NCBI GenBank assembly: GCA_027484425.1
Contig: JAIXSZ010000016.1
Span: 1-64,000 of the forward strand
Direction of reading: 5' to 3'
Length of the DNA: 64,000 nt
Source: Sphingobacteriales bacterium
Lineage (GTDB): Bacteria > Bacteroidota > Bacteroidia > Chitinophagales > Chitinophagaceae
Under the pieces are notes generated by a model. That model saw only the letters and a program-made list of their open reading frames with translations. It did no database searches and had not been told where the DNA came from. Position 1 is the first letter of the stretch; the number at the start of each line of letters is the position of its first letter. Positions 25,557 to 35,277 of the stretch are shown one piece after another. Made by a program: the position numbers and the translations under genes.

Positions 25557-26618
25557 ATGAAGAAATTATTACTTGGCTTAAGTGCTGCGGTGCTGTTTTC
25601 AGGTAGTCTGATGGCGCAGGATGTACACTTTACCCAATATTTCACATCGCCGTTGACACTCAATCCGGCTATGACCGGTTTAGTGGCCGACGACCTTCGT
25701 TTTTCTGGCAACTACCGTCAGCAGTGGGCTTCAGTTTCCCCCAATCCTTACATTACAGGCTCTATGTCTTTCGATATCGCTACCCTAAAAGGAAAACTTC
25801 CAGAGGGTGATGCGTTAGGTCTTGGTTTCCTAGGTCTTTATGACAAGTCGGGTTCGGGTGGTCTTACCAACACTACTGTAGGGCTTTCTGCTAGCTATCA
25901 CAAGGCTTTTGGCAGAGACAGAAAACAACACATATCTTTCGGTTTGCAGGGTGTTCTGGTACAGAAAAGCCTCAACTTCGCAAAGCTTACTTTCGAAGAT
26001 ATGTACAATTCAGGTAGCGGCACTTTAGCCTTCCCTACCAGCGAAACCTTCAATAACGGCGATCTTACCTATCCCGATTTCAACCTTGGTATTATGTACT
26101 CAGGTCAGGTGTCAGACAATGCAACTTTCTATTTAGGTTACTCTCAGTACCACCTCACTCGTCCGGTCGAAACTTTCCAACCCGGCGGTGGTTTGCCAGG
26201 TGCAGCAGACCACAGAATCAGCAATCGTCACACTGCCTACATCGGTGGCTCGTTCGATATGAACCCCAACACAGTATTGTATACTAGTGGTCTGTATCAG
26301 GCTCAGGCAGGTGCACAGGAGTTTATACTGGGTGCAGCAGTTGGTTTCGTACTCAATCCCGGTCACGATGTTGAGTATCAAAAAAATACTATTCTTTATT
26401 TAGGTGGTTGGTATCGTTACGGCGATGCAGTATCTCCTTACATGGGTCTGGAGTGGTCTAAAATGCGCCTAGGTATCAGCTACGATGTCAATGTATCTAG
26501 CTTTGCTCCGGCTACAAGAGGTGCAGGTGGTTACGAGATATCATTAATCTACTTCGGTCGTATCAATAAAAGTGAAAGAAACCCCAACTACAGTTGGTCA
26601 TGTCCTAAACTTTATTAA
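25557..26618 (+). CDS. PorP/SprF-family type IX secretion outer-membrane protein
   Basis: 353 residues. Signal peptide 1-20 (ends LMAQ), then the family opening DVHFTQYFTSPLTLNPAMTG, and an outer-membrane barrel body with many Gly/aromatic strands to a C-terminal RINKSERNPNYSW region. PorP/SprF proteins belong to the gliding and T9SS machinery and, in their cargo-linked form, help place specific T9SS substrates on the cell surface. The gene stands alone here; the many T9SS cargo genes in this window are its possible clients. Confidence 0.92.
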   Translation: MKKLLLGLSAAVLFSGSLMAQDVHFTQYFTSPLTLNPAMTGLVADDLRFSGNYRQQWASVSPNPYITGSMSFDIATLKGKLPEGDALGLGFLGLYDKSGSGGLTNTTVGLSASYHKAFGRDRKQHISFGLQGVLVQKSLNFAKLTFEDMYNSGSGTLAFPTSETFNNGDLTYPDFNLGIMYSGQVSDNATFYLGYSQYHLTRPVETFQPGGGLPGAADHRISNRHTAYIGGSFDMNPNTVLYTSGLYQAQAGAQEFILGAAVGFVLNPGHDVEYQKNTILYLGGWYRYGDAVSPYMGLEWSKMRLGISYDVNVSSFAPATRGAGGYEISLIYFGRINKSERNPNYSWSCPKLY

Positions 26619-26640
26619 TAATTATCATATTTCACTTCTC

Positions 26641-26666
26641 AAAACCGGCTCTTTGCCGGTTTTGTA
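26641..26666 (+). terminator. Terminator after the PorP/SprF gene
   Basis: Perfect 9-bp stem AAAACCGGC...GCCGGTTTT (26641-26649 with 26655-26663). The T tract is part of the 3' arm. Confidence 0.75.
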
Positions 26667-26726
26667 GTTTATACACTGCTCGCTCAGCAATATTCATTAA
26701 GTCATTTATCCACACATTTTGTAATA

Positions 26727-27443
26727 ATGTCTACTCCCAAAAACAAAGGAACTTTAGTGCTTATCCCTCTGCCCATCATAGAGGGCGCACATCAAACCCT
26801 ACCCCAAGAAGTATACACTCATACCCTGCACATCCAGCATTATTTTGCTGAGAATGTTCGTACAGCCCGCAGATTTCTCAGGTCGCTCCACGCCACTCTC
26901 CCGCTCGATAATATACAATTTTCAGAGATAGATAAGCACATTGGCCCCGATATCCCACTCCTCAAAAAGTGGCTGAGTGAAGGCAAACAGGTGGGTATTA
27001 TGAGCGAGGCTGGTTGTCCCGCCATCGCCGATCCTGGTAGCAATCTTGTAGCGGTAGCGCATGCTATGGGTGCTACAGTTATGCCACTTACAGGGCCGTC
27101 TTCTATTATATTAGCACTCATGGCATCAGGCCTTAGCGGTCAAAACTTTGCCTTCTGTGGCTACCTCCCTGTCAAAGAACCCGCTCGCAGCAAGCGCATC
27201 AAGGAGTTGGAGGCACACTCAGCCAAAGAAAAACAAACACAGATTTTTATAGAAACTCCCTACCGTAATAATAATATGTTGGCCGACCTCCTTAAAAATT
27301 GTGCACATCATACCCATATGTGCATAGCTGCCAATATCTCCGCTCCCGATCAGTACATCGTTACTCGCTCCATAGCCGACTGGAAAAAAGATATTCCAGT
27401 TTTAGGCAAGTATCCGGTTGTATTTCTGCTATTAGCATACTAA
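26727..27443 (+). CDS. RsmI-like SAM-dependent methyltransferase
   Basis: 238 residues, tetrapyrrole-methylase fold (COG0313 group). The conserved glycine loop appears as SEAGCPAIADPGSNLV (about residues 92-107), followed by PLTGPSSIILALMASGL and a late FIETPYRN. Canonical RsmI methylates the 2'-O of C1402 in 16S rRNA and is about 280 residues; this one is shorter and its N-terminus (LVLIPLPIIEGA) departs from LVPTPIGNL. It may be a paralogue with another target. Confidence 0.8.
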   Translation: MSTPKNKGTLVLIPLPIIEGAHQTLPQEVYTHTLHIQHYFAENVRTARRFLRSLHATLPLDNIQFSEIDKHIGPDIPLLKKWLSEGKQVGIMSEAGCPAIADPGSNLVAVAHAMGATVMPLTGPSSIILALMASGLSGQNFAFCGYLPVKEPARSKRIKELEAHSAKEKQTQIFIETPYRNNNMLADLLKNCAHHTHMCIAANISAPDQYIVTRSIADWKKDIPVLGKYPVVFLLLAY

Positions 27444-27515
27444 CTATACCAAGCTTATTTTCTCCTACTTACATAACGGCTCACATTTTAAGGCTAATTG
27501 CATGTGATTTTTTGT

Positions 27516-27523
27516 TACTTTTG
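27516..27523 (+). promoter_or_regulatory. -7 box of the UDP-sugar operon
   Basis: TACTTTTG, exact TAnnTTTG match, 26 bases before the ATG at 27550. Confidence 0.55.
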
Positions 27524-27549
27524 CGCCCTGATTTTAAACCAATCACAAA

Positions 27550-28929
27550 ATGCATTTATCCATTATAGGCACTGGCTATGTAGGGCTGGTTACAGGTACT
27601 TGTTTTGCTGAAACAGGTAATAATGTTGTGTGTATAGATATTGACGAGAGCAAAATTAATAATCTCAAAAACGGGAAATCTCCCATTTACGAACCCGGTC
27701 TTGATACGCTCCTAGAAAGAAACATCAGAGAAAAAAGAATCTCATTTACCACTTCGCTACCCGAGGGTATCGCGGATGCTAAAGTAATTTTTCTGGCATT
27801 GCCTACACCTCCCGGAAAAGATGGTTCAGCCGATTTGCAATATGTTTTAGACGTAGCAGAGTCGCTTAGCAAAATCATCACCCGCTACACCGTTATAGTC
27901 AATAAAAGTACCGTGCCAGTTGGCACTGCTGAAAAGGTAAGTGCAGTACTCGCCAAAAGACTAGATAAGTCGTTGTACGATGTAGTATCTAATCCAGAGT
28001 TTCTAAGAGAAGGCGTCGCTGTCGATGATTTCCTAAAGCCCGACAGAGTAGTTATAGGCACCTCATCCGACAAAGCCCGTAAGGTCATGGATGAGCTCTA
28101 CCAGCCATTTGTAAGACAAGGCAATCCTATCCATTTTATGGATGAGCGTTCATCAGAAATGACCAAATATGCGGCCAATTCTTACCTGGCTATGCGCATA
28201 TCCTTCATGAACGAAATGGCCAACCTATGCGAAAAAGCTGGTGCCAACGTTGATTGGGTGCGAATAGGTATGGGCGGTGATAGCCGCATAGGCAAGCGTT
28301 TTCTGTTTCCAGGTATTGGTTACGGTGGTAGCTGCTTTCCCAAAGATGTTAAGGCATTAGCCCATACAGCCTTAGAAATGGACTATGATTTCAAGCTCGT
28401 GAATGTTGTAATGAATGTAAACGACCAGCAGAAAAAAGTACTAGGTAATAAAATAAAAAATTACTTCGGCAGTAATCTTTCAGGTCTCACTTTTGCTGTT
28501 TGGGGCCTTTCTTTCAAACCCGAAACAGATGATATTCGTGATGCTCCCGCGCTAGATCTCATTGCTGAGTTGCTTGCCGGTGGCGCCACTGTGCGTGTCT
28601 TCGACCCAGAAGGTATGAACAACGTCAAGCAACTAATGGGTGATAAAATATACTATGCCACAGATCAGTACGATACACTAACTGGAGCATCTGCTTTGAT
28701 CATTGTTACAGAGTGGAGCGAGTTCCGTAACCCCGATTTCGAACGTATTAGCAGCTCATTAGTGCATCAGGCTATCTTCGACGGCCGCAATGTTTACTCG
28801 CTCGATAAAATGCAGGATATGGGGTTCTATTACGAAAGTATAGGTCGCAAAGTTATCAACCCTGCTGTGAGAGATACACTGGCTATGCCCGATACCACTA
28901 TCATCAGAGAGCGTGGTACACTTGACTAA
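27550..28929 (+). CDS. UDP-glucose 6-dehydrogenase
   Basis: 459 residues, normal length. N-terminal NAD site GTGYVGLVTGTC (residues 7-18) and the catalytic cysteine C262 in GYGGSCFPKD. The three domains of the UDP-glucose/GDP-mannose dehydrogenase family (N-terminal Rossmann, central, C-terminal UDP-binding) are all present. It oxidises UDP-glucose twice to UDP-glucuronate in the cytoplasm. The next gene encodes the decarboxylase that uses this product, which favours UDP-glucose over GDP-mannose as substrate. Confidence 0.93.
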   Translation: MHLSIIGTGYVGLVTGTCFAETGNNVVCIDIDESKINNLKNGKSPIYEPGLDTLLERNIREKRISFTTSLPEGIADAKVIFLALPTPPGKDGSADLQYVLDVAESLSKIITRYTVIVNKSTVPVGTAEKVSAVLAKRLDKSLYDVVSNPEFLREGVAVDDFLKPDRVVIGTSSDKARKVMDELYQPFVRQGNPIHFMDERSSEMTKYAANSYLAMRISFMNEMANLCEKAGANVDWVRIGMGGDSRIGKRFLFPGIGYGGSCFPKDVKALAHTALEMDYDFKLVNVVMNVNDQQKKVLGNKIKNYFGSNLSGLTFAVWGLSFKPETDDIRDAPALDLIAELLAGGATVRVFDPEGMNNVKQLMGDKIYYATDQYDTLTGASALIIVTEWSEFRNPDFERISSSLVHQAIFDGRNVYSLDKMQDMGFYYESIGRKVINPAVRDTLAMPDTTIIRERGTLD

Positions 28930-28992
28930 CACAATCTGCATCACTCGTTCATAAAGTATTTTTTAGTTTAAAGCAATACTCAATATTATACA

Positions 28993-29928
28993 ATGGCTAA
29001 AAGGATTCTGATTACTGGTGCTGCCGGATTTTTGGGTTCTCACCTTTGCGACCGTTTCATTAAGGAAGGTTACGAAGTGATAGGTATGGACAACCTACTC
29101 ACTGGCAACATCAAAAACATAGAACATCTGTTCCCCCTCAAGGAATTCCAGTTCTATCATCACGATGTTACCAAGTTTGTGCACGTACCCGGCAATATAG
29201 ATTATATACTACATTTTGCATCTCCAGCCAGTCCTATCGACTATCTAAAGATGCCTATCCAAACCCTCAAAGTAGGTGCTCTTGGCACTCATAATCTTTT
29301 AGGGTTGGCAAAGGCTAAAGGTGCTCGCATTCTGGTCGCTTCTACATCCGAGGTTTATGGCGATCCACTTATTCACCCTCAAACCGAAGAATACTGGGGT
29401 AATGTTAATCCGGTAGGGCCTCGTGGTGTATATGACGAGGCAAAACGTTTTATGGAAAGCATCACTACCGCCTATCATACCTTCCACAATGTAGAAACCC
29501 GAATTATACGTATTTTCAATACTTATGGTCCTCGTATGCGACTCGATGATGGTCGTGCACTGCCTACATTTATGAGCCAAGCACTCCGTGGCGAAGATGT
29601 AACCGTATATGGCGATGGTTCTCAGACACGTTCTTTCTGCTATGTCGATGATCTGGTAGAAGGTATCTATCGCCTGTTAATGTCAGACTATACTAAGCCA
29701 GTTAACATAGGCAACCCTGCGGAAATTACGTTACAGCAATTTGCCGAAGAGGTATTAGCCCTCACTGGTTCTAAGTCTAAGATTGTATACGAAGCATTAC
29801 CACAGGACGACCCAAAACAACGCAAGCCCGATATTACTAAGGCAAAAGCGCTACTAGGTTGGGAACCAAAAGTAGACCGTCACGAAGGCCTCAAACGTAC
29901 GTTGGAGTATTTTAAGTTGCACATTTAA
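28993..29928 (+). CDS. UDP-glucuronate decarboxylase (UDP-xylose synthase)
   Basis: 311 residues, extended SDR. NAD motif GAAGFLG at 9-15, catalytic Y147-x-x-x-K151 in VYDEAK, and family markers [15 protein letters not shown] and [15 protein letters not shown]. These fit UXS enzymes, which convert UDP-glucuronate to UDP-xylose. It starts 63 bases after the dehydrogenase gene in the same direction and ends in a strong terminator, so the two form a UDP-xylose operon, probably for glycans or capsule. Confidence 0.93.
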   Translation: MAKRILITGAAGFLGSHLCDRFIKEGYEVIGMDNLLTGNIKNIEHLFPLKEFQFYHHDVTKFVHVPGNIDYILHFASPASPIDYLKMPIQTLKVGALGTHNLLGLAKAKGARILVASTSEVYGDPLIHPQTEEYWGNVNPVGPRGVYDEAKRFMESITTAYHTFHNVETRIIRIFNTYGPRMRLDDGRALPTFMSQALRGEDVTVYGDGSQTRSFCYVDDLVEGIYRLLMSDYTKPVNIGNPAEITLQQFAEEVLALTGSKSKIVYEALPQDDPKQRKPDITKAKALLGWEPKVDRHEGLKRTLEYFKLHI

Positions 29929-29948
29929 TTCTGCATCTCTGTTATATA

Positions 29949-29986
29949 AGCAGCAATAATCTTTTCAGGTTATTGCTGCTTTTTTT
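29949..29986 (+). terminator. Terminator of the UDP-xylose operon
   Basis: Perfect 11-bp stem (29949-29959 with 29970-29980) followed by a run of T to 29986. Confidence 0.93.
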
Positions 29987-30038
29987 ATCACAAATCACTA
30001 TTTCTACTTTGCGCCTAATCCGTATCTTTACATTACGT

Positions 30039-30791
30039 ATGAAACACCTATCTTCTATACTACTCCTTGCTATACTATTCACCTCTTGCAAAAAGAAGAG
30101 CGGCGACGATAATAACGCTAACAACAGTACTGGGGAATTTTCTTATTCAGTCAAGTACGATTCAGTAGTTACAACTACCCCTCAGAATTCAGCTATTTTC
30201 GTCTTCAGTATCAAGGTGCTAAGCGGAGATATTGCTGCTAACAAGTTGTATTGTTCTATCACTGGGCTGCCATCTAATATGTCGGTTACACCTTCCACAT
30301 TGGCAGTTACACAGTTGTTGGGTGGTATATTCACTTTTAGTGTTGGTACTGCTTTTTATGGCGATTATCCTTGCCAGCTCAAAATATCGAGCCAAAACAA
30401 AGCCGACCGAATTATTAACTTCAAGATACGAATAGTACCTCCTACCGATTACGCCCCTGTGCTTTCGGGTACCTACGACTCTTGTTATGATTTCTGCTCC
30501 ATGTCAGGCTTCACTTATTATTCTTCAGTGGTTTCCACTGTTGCAGATACCCCATATTTGCTCAAGCTTTCCAACATTCAAAATCTTGGAAGTGATGCTA
30601 TCGTCAGAGCCTGGATTTCTAACATTGTTACAGTACCGATACAGTCTGTGGCTGGGAAGACAATTTGGGGCAAGGGCACCTATAGTCAAGATGCTCGCCC
30701 CGGTCATACTGGCGATTACATACTTACTATAGATGATACTCTGGTATCTGGCACCGACACTCAGACTTGCACCATGCACATAGAGCACTAA
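30039..30791 (+). CDS. Lipoprotein of unknown function
   Basis: 250 residues from the ATG at 30039. Lipoprotein signal with C17 in LFTSCKKKSG; the Lys-rich residues after Cys resemble surface-export signals seen in other Bacteroidota lipoproteins. The body is beta-rich, about two Ig-like parts, with no named family. A TATCTTTA motif (30023-30030) close to the TAnnTTTG box precedes it. Confidence 0.75.
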   Translation: MKHLSSILLLAILFTSCKKKSGDDNNANNSTGEFSYSVKYDSVVTTTPQNSAIFVFSIKVLSGDIAANKLYCSITGLPSNMSVTPSTLAVTQLLGGIFTFSVGTAFYGDYPCQLKISSQNKADRIINFKIRIVPPTDYAPVLSGTYDSCYDFCSMSGFTYYSSVVSTVADTPYLLKLSNIQNLGSDAIVRAWISNIVTVPIQSVAGKTIWGKGTYSQDARPGHTGDYILTIDDTLVSGTDTQTCTMHIEH

Positions 30792-30841
30792 ACTCTACCT
30801 TGCCGGTACTGGCATATTATTTGCTGTATCATAGCTTTATT

Positions 30842-31693
30842 ATGCTTTCTGCTATTCCTATTTCGTCAGGTATTGTTTTACCCCACATCAACACCAGATA
30901 CCATTTTTCTGGTGCCATATCGCCAGAGCAGTTAGCTTTTTATACTCATTATGGTTTTCTTCATTTTACAGGGTTTCTGTCTGCAAAGGCTATAACTCAG
31001 TTGCGCCAAAATGTTGCTGATGTAACCAGCCAGCTTTTAGCTAGTAATGCAACAAAGGTCAATGGCATTCCGATTAAGTTCGGTTTGGCAGATAATGGCG
31101 AACGTATCATTCATCGATTGCCTTATACGAGCCACCACAACAGAGCCATAGAGCAGATTTTGAACCATGCAGGTATTCACACTTTTTGTAGTTTGCTAGG
31201 CAGGCCTGATGCCCGGGTAGGCTACAACGAAAAAGATGGTATCGTAACCAATTATTATATTAATAGTAGTAAAAGTAACCAAAGGCAAATGGGATGGCAT
31301 ACAGACTCTATGAGAGAAATTATGCTCTTGCAACGTCTTGAACCTATGATAAATGTGGGGGTTTACCTCACCGACTCTGGTCCACACAATGGCGGATTGA
31401 GGGTATTGCCCGGCTCACATACTCAAAGCACACCAGCCATGATATTCAGCAAAGTGCAACTGCTTAATAAACGTGCAGATAAAAATGAGTTCTTGGTCAG
31501 TGCTCATGCGGGCGACCTAGTACTACATAGTGGTCGGTTATGGCATAGGGTAGGGAAGTCGCCACTTATGGGAGTGGAGAGTGTAAGGCAAGTTATGTAT
31601 GTGCCCATAGTTTGTGGTGCTCAGGTAAACAGGCACAGTAATAGCAGCACACCGCTCTATCACAAGCTCAACAAATATTTAAGTTACAAATAA
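30842..31693 (+). CDS. Phytanoyl-CoA dioxygenase (PhyH) family protein
   Basis: 283 residues from the ATG at 30842 (MLSAIPISSG); earlier in-frame ATGs would give a hydrophobic leader that overlaps the previous gene. The Fe(II) triad of the PhyH fold is visible: H153-x-D155 in GWHTDS and H235 in SGRLWHRVG, with a downstream arginine for 2-oxoglutarate. Such enzymes hydroxylate lipids or small metabolites; the substrate is not evident. Cytoplasmic, and 51 bases after the lipoprotein stop. Confidence 0.83.
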   Translation: MLSAIPISSGIVLPHINTRYHFSGAISPEQLAFYTHYGFLHFTGFLSAKAITQLRQNVADVTSQLLASNATKVNGIPIKFGLADNGERIIHRLPYTSHHNRAIEQILNHAGIHTFCSLLGRPDARVGYNEKDGIVTNYYINSSKSNQRQMGWHTDSMREIMLLQRLEPMINVGVYLTDSGPHNGGLRVLPGSHTQSTPAMIFSKVQLLNKRADKNEFLVSAHAGDLVLHSGRLWHRVGKSPLMGVESVRQVMYVPIVCGAQVNRHSNSSTPLYHKLNKYLSYK

Positions 31694-31731
31694 AGGTATT
31701 GATGGATTAAAGAGATTTCGCGCAGTAATTG

Positions 31732-32316
31732 TTACTTCGGCACTTCCCCTTTATCTACCTGCACAGATCCTCTGGGCTTCAGTATGCGGTACCAAGTAAA
31801 GTCTCTGTTGGCTTCCATACCGTTGCCATATAGTACTTCATTATTAGTAGTAATAACCACAGGTTTCTCAGTGAAGAATTTCTGAGCACTTTCATTCCAT
31901 ATAAGTTCGTCGGTGTTCAGGCGTTCGCCTTTTCGGCTTACTATCTGCACACTATCCCATACTATGAAATCGCGCTGCAACTCATAGTATCTCGAAGAGT
32001 CTGCAGTAAGGACATCGCTTACATTACCGCTATCATCAAAAAACTCCATTTTCAGCCCATTATTCATATCTATAAACGGACGTTTGGCATTATTGTTTCT
32101 GACAAATACTTTGGCATAGATGCGCATTTTTACATTGCCATCTTGGCTATACAAAAAAGTCACACCCCTAGCTCGGTCTTCTTGCATGTTAGTCTGGCCC
32201 GTTAGTGCTCTTATCTCGGCTGGGTCGTTTTTGCAGGCTGCCAGCACACACACCAATGTACACACTGTAAAGGTGCGTAGAATACTGTATCTGTTGATGT
32301 TCGATTGCCCTGACAT
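31732..32316 (-). CDS. lptC: LPS export protein LptC
   Basis: 194 residues. N-terminal lipoprotein-like segment with C28 in VLAACKN, unlike the plain membrane anchor of E. coli LptC but usual in Bacteroidota. A beta-jellyroll domain follows (residues about 45-185) with DVLTADSSRYYE and ELIWNESAQKFFTEKPVVI, typical of LptC/OstA-like proteins that pass LPS across the periplasm. It is separated from the upstream gene by a strong terminator and probably has its own promoter. Confidence 0.87.
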   Translation of the reverse strand: MSGQSNINRYSILRTFTVCTLVCVLAACKNDPAEIRALTGQTNMQEDRARGVTFLYSQDGNVKMRIYAKVFVRNNNAKRPFIDMNNGLKMEFFDDSGNVSDVLTADSSRYYELQRDFIVWDSVQIVSRKGERLNTDELIWNESAQKFFTEKPVVITTNNEVLYGNGMEANRDFTWYRILKPRGSVQVDKGEVPK

Positions 32317-32354
32317 TTATAGCTAAAATAGACGATAATTATAAAAAGTGCTTC

Positions 32355-32392
32355 AAACTACAAACAGCACCCGATGGTGCTGTTTGTAGTTT
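32355..32392 (-). terminator. Terminator between the outer-membrane gene and lptC
   Basis: Perfect 17-bp inverted repeat (32355-32371 with 32376-32392) with four-base loop, ending two bases from the stop codon at 32394. On the minus strand it is followed by GAAGCACTTTTT. Confidence 0.88.
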
Positions 32393-32393
32393 A

Positions 32394-33740
32394 TTACTCA
32401 AGTCTGCGTTTCACAAACCAAAGATCATTAAGGGATATTCCTAATGTAAATCTTACGTAGTTATGTCTGTTAAGGTTGTTTTCTGTAGTGCCTAGTACAC
32501 CTACGTCAATAGCGGCATGTACTTGCGACAGTGTGCGCCTGAACGGTAGGCTGGCACCTGCAGTGATACCATAATAAGGTAAAGAGGTGCTTTGCAGTAA
32601 TAAATAGTCAGTACCATAATATGCTCCTAGTCTGTAGGTGCCTCGTGATAAGTAATGTCTGAGGTTCTCCGCATCGGGTGTATATTCACCACCCACGCTA
32701 ATGCGGTAAGAGCTAGCAGTGATACCGGTATTCATGTAAGAGTTAAGATCACTTTTGAATTGACTCCATTGGGTAGCCTTGTAATCTATACCCACTCCCC
32801 ATTTGTTGTCGCGGGTTAGCATGATGCCCACACTGTATGATAGCGGCATAGTCAGCCTGCCTTCTGTTTCTGGTAGGTAGTAGCTGGTATCGCGGGTGAG
32901 AGTATCTGTAAAGTTGTAAAAAGAAATGTGGTATTCACTGAAGTGTTGTTTCAGTTTTTGATTGGTACTAAGGGTAGCACCTATGCGTAACGTGTGAAAA
33001 GAGTCTAACTTTACTTCGTACAATAATCCACCCTTCCATTGTATACCCCCTGTACGAGTATAGTTACTGAATTCGCTAGTGAAAGCATTATTAACGGAAA
33101 AGGAATCAATAGGCACTAATACCGTAGAGTTACGAATGGTTCCAAAGGTGTATCCGGCATTAAAACCAACGCTTAGCCCTTTGTACTTAGCACTTCCACC
33201 CAGATAGGCATAATTCAACGCACCCTCGCCATTATATAACTTTTGTGCACGGCCTATAGGCGAGTAGGGAGGTTCGTATGCAGATATAGTATCTGCCAAT
33301 CTGTAGTATACGCTAGACACTGGTTTGAAACCCAGACAAAATCCACCGTTTTTGGTTACCGGTACTGCCAGATTCAAATAGGCTACAGATGCAGTACCTG
33401 TTTGATAGCTCTGCTCCAAACCATTGAGCGTACCTGTTACGGTACGGCTAGTGCCATTAAGGCCCAGCTCAAAGGTAGTGCGCTGCAAAAAAGAGTACGA
33501 TGCAGGATTATCGGTATTCAGTCTGTAAGCGTTGTAATAGGCAGATGTGATGCTGCCCATACCTATCAAAGCGGCATTATTGCCGTTTTTAAGTTCGCCA
33601 ATACCGTACTGCGAATAGGGGTTGTTTTCTCTTCCGTTTGTAGGGTTACTGCCAGAGGCTGTTGTTTGTGCAAACAATGACGTGCCGCAAACAACCAGCA
33701 ATACAGTGAGTAGTGAGTACTTAGCGTGGCAATGGCACAT
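32394..33740 (-). CDS. Predicted outer-membrane beta-barrel protein
   Basis: 448 residues; signal peptide about 1-25 (ends LFAQ). The mature start NPYSQYGIGELKNG and the repeated amphipathic strands resemble a conserved Bacteroidota outer-membrane family of unknown function often found near coaX and lptC. The start overlaps the 3' end of coaX by 20 bases, so the two are translated together. Possible transporter or lipid-handling barrel; not specific from sequence. Confidence 0.75.
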   Translation of the reverse strand: MCHCHAKYSLLTVLLVVCGTSLFAQTTASGSNPTNGRENNPYSQYGIGELKNGNNAALIGMGSITSAYYNAYRLNTDNPASYSFLQRTTFELGLNGTSRTVTGTLNGLEQSYQTGTASVAYLNLAVPVTKNGGFCLGFKPVSSVYYRLADTISAYEPPYSPIGRAQKLYNGEGALNYAYLGGSAKYKGLSVGFNAGYTFGTIRNSTVLVPIDSFSVNNAFTSEFSNYTRTGGIQWKGGLLYEVKLDSFHTLRIGATLSTNQKLKQHFSEYHISFYNFTDTLTRDTSYYLPETEGRLTMPLSYSVGIMLTRDNKWGVGIDYKATQWSQFKSDLNSYMNTGITASSYRISVGGEYTPDAENLRHYLSRGTYRLGAYYGTDYLLLQSTSLPYYGITAGASLPFRRTLSQVHAAIDVGVLGTTENNLNRHNYVRFTLGISLNDLWFVKRRLE

Positions 33741-34467
33741 TATGGTTCAGAATTAAATTTAACCCTTTTAATAATAAATCAGGGTCGGCAAATATCTTAC
33801 TTTTAAGTTTGGCGGCAAAGTATGGTGCATCTCCCCCAGTTAATATGGCGTTAAAATCGGGGTATCGCTCTTCATATGCCCTTATCATGCCATCTATTTC
33901 GGCTGCCATGCCATTTACCACACCACTTTGTATACAGGTATCTGTGTCGTAGCCCAGCAACAGCGGCTCATCTTCCAGCGTTGTTATTTGTGGCAGTTTG
34001 CTGGTAAACGTATTCATAGCTTTGAGGCGCATCTGCAAGCCTGGCGATATAGCACCACCTCTGAATGTTTTGGTTTTTTGCACCAAATTATAAGTAATGC
34101 AAGTGCCCAAACTTATCACCAGATTGTTTTTGTCGGGATGAGCAAAGTGCGCTGCATTTACGAGGGCCAGTCTGTCTGGGCCTAGTGTATCTGTGCTTAG
34201 GTATGCATTGTTGATGGGCACATTGGTGTGCCCAGTCAGTATCAGTGTATGTGGTAGGGCAGCTTTTAACACTTGCGCCAGTTCTGCACTGTGGTCTACC
34301 ACAGAGCAGAGTATCGCTTTTTCTGGTTTGTGACTTTCCAGAAGGTCTGTTATACGTTCCAGTGCAGATTCGGCCGAAAACTGTACTTGTTTCTGCAATT
34401 TATCGTCGGCAAACAGGGCTGCTTTAATGTTAGTGTTACCCCAGTCTATACAGAGATTCAATGACAT
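33721..34467 (-). CDS. coaX: Type III pantothenate kinase
   Basis: 248 residues, usual length. ASKHA-fold signatures: DWGNTNIK (D8-K15), LGPDRLALVNAA in the middle, and SLGTCITYN. It phosphorylates pantothenate, the first step of CoA synthesis, using monovalent cation and no feedback inhibition by CoA. First gene of a two-gene transcript with the overlapping outer-membrane gene. Confidence 0.95.
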   Translation of the reverse strand: MSLNLCIDWGNTNIKAALFADDKLQKQVQFSAESALERITDLLESHKPEKAILCSVVDHSAELAQVLKAALPHTLILTGHTNVPINNAYLSTDTLGPDRLALVNAAHFAHPDKNNLVISLGTCITYNLVQKTKTFRGGAISPGLQMRLKAMNTFTSKLPQITTLEDEPLLLGYDTDTCIQSGVVNGMAAEIDGMIRAYEERYPDFNAILTGGDAPYFAAKLKSKIFADPDLLLKGLNLILNHNVPLPR

Positions 34468-34582
34468 TGAGATTATTTTTTATGGAAAGATGCCAAAATA
34501 CTAAAAAATCAGGCTTGTCGTAGCATTTGGCAGCATTTTTTTGTCTAATCCCTCACTTGACGTCATAACAGCACTTTTCCCG

Positions 34583-35005
34583 CTAGACAATAGCTGTTTC
34601 AGCTGCCACTGCTTTCATTCGTTCATTATGCAGCTTGCGCACTGTTTCGCCTATCGGGGTAGGGGTGCCATCATCATCTATACGCACAAAGGTGGTATTG
34701 GTGGTGCATACCACAGCTTCCTCTCCGCTGTACAGATTGTATTTTCGTACTTCTAGCATTATGTTGATACTGGTATTGCCCAGTGACAGTACCTCCCCAT
34801 ATATTCGTATGTGGTTGCCCACCTTCACTGGTTTCTTAAACAGTATTTCTCCCACACGTAGCGTCACCATATTGGGGGTATGGCAATATTCTGTTGCAAA
34901 TGCGGCTGCCGCTTCGTCTATCCACTCCATCAGTATTCCACCAAACAGGTTATTGTGAATACCTATGTCTTTGGTCATGCAAATTTTCTTGCTTATCAGA
35001 TTCAT
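34583..35005 (-). CDS. Acyl-CoA thioesterase (hotdog fold)
   Basis: 140 residues. The hotdog-fold hallmarks are present: NLFGGILMEWIDEAAAA (about residues 19-35) with the catalytic acid D30, and VGEILFKKPVKVGNHIRIYGEV. It fits the YciA/BFIT-like acyl-CoA thioesterases, which hydrolyse acyl-CoA in the cytoplasm. Not obviously linked to its neighbours. Confidence 0.87.
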   Translation of the reverse strand: MNLISKKICMTKDIGIHNNLFGGILMEWIDEAAAAFATEYCHTPNMVTLRVGEILFKKPVKVGNHIRIYGEVLSLGNTSINIMLEVRKYNLYSGEEAVVCTTNTTFVRIDDDGTPTPIGETVRKLHNERMKAVAAETAIV

Positions 35006-35034
35006 ATTGTGTTGTTGTTGCTATTAGTTGTTTA

Positions 35035-35071
35035 AAAAGAAAAACCCTCCGGAGTTTTGAGTCCGGAGGGT
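35035..35071 (-). terminator. Terminator of the M1 aminopeptidase gene
   Basis: Perfect 10-bp GC-rich stem (35044-35053 with 35062-35071). Read on the minus strand it is followed by TTTTCTTTTT. It lies 207 bases past the stop codon at 35278; no gene or repeat is seen in that interval. Confidence 0.88.
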
Positions 35072-35277
35072 AGTCATGAGTTTGTATATCTACATACATG
35101 TCACTTTCACCTCCAGAAGGGAGTATGGCAGCAGCATGTATTTGTGTTTGTTTCTGTCACAGTGCAATATTACTGACTGTGTTTTGTCTGCACATCAGTG
35201 TGGGTGTTAAATTGTTGTTAGATGATACTTTACAACTACCACAAACGAGCTGTATGCTTCTTTATCTAGTCATTGCA

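Noticed and set aside
26706-26714. TTATCCACA, a perfect DnaA box, upstream of the RsmI-like gene
   Set aside because: A single box without a cluster, AT-rich unwinding element or neighbouring dnaA is not evidence for an origin.
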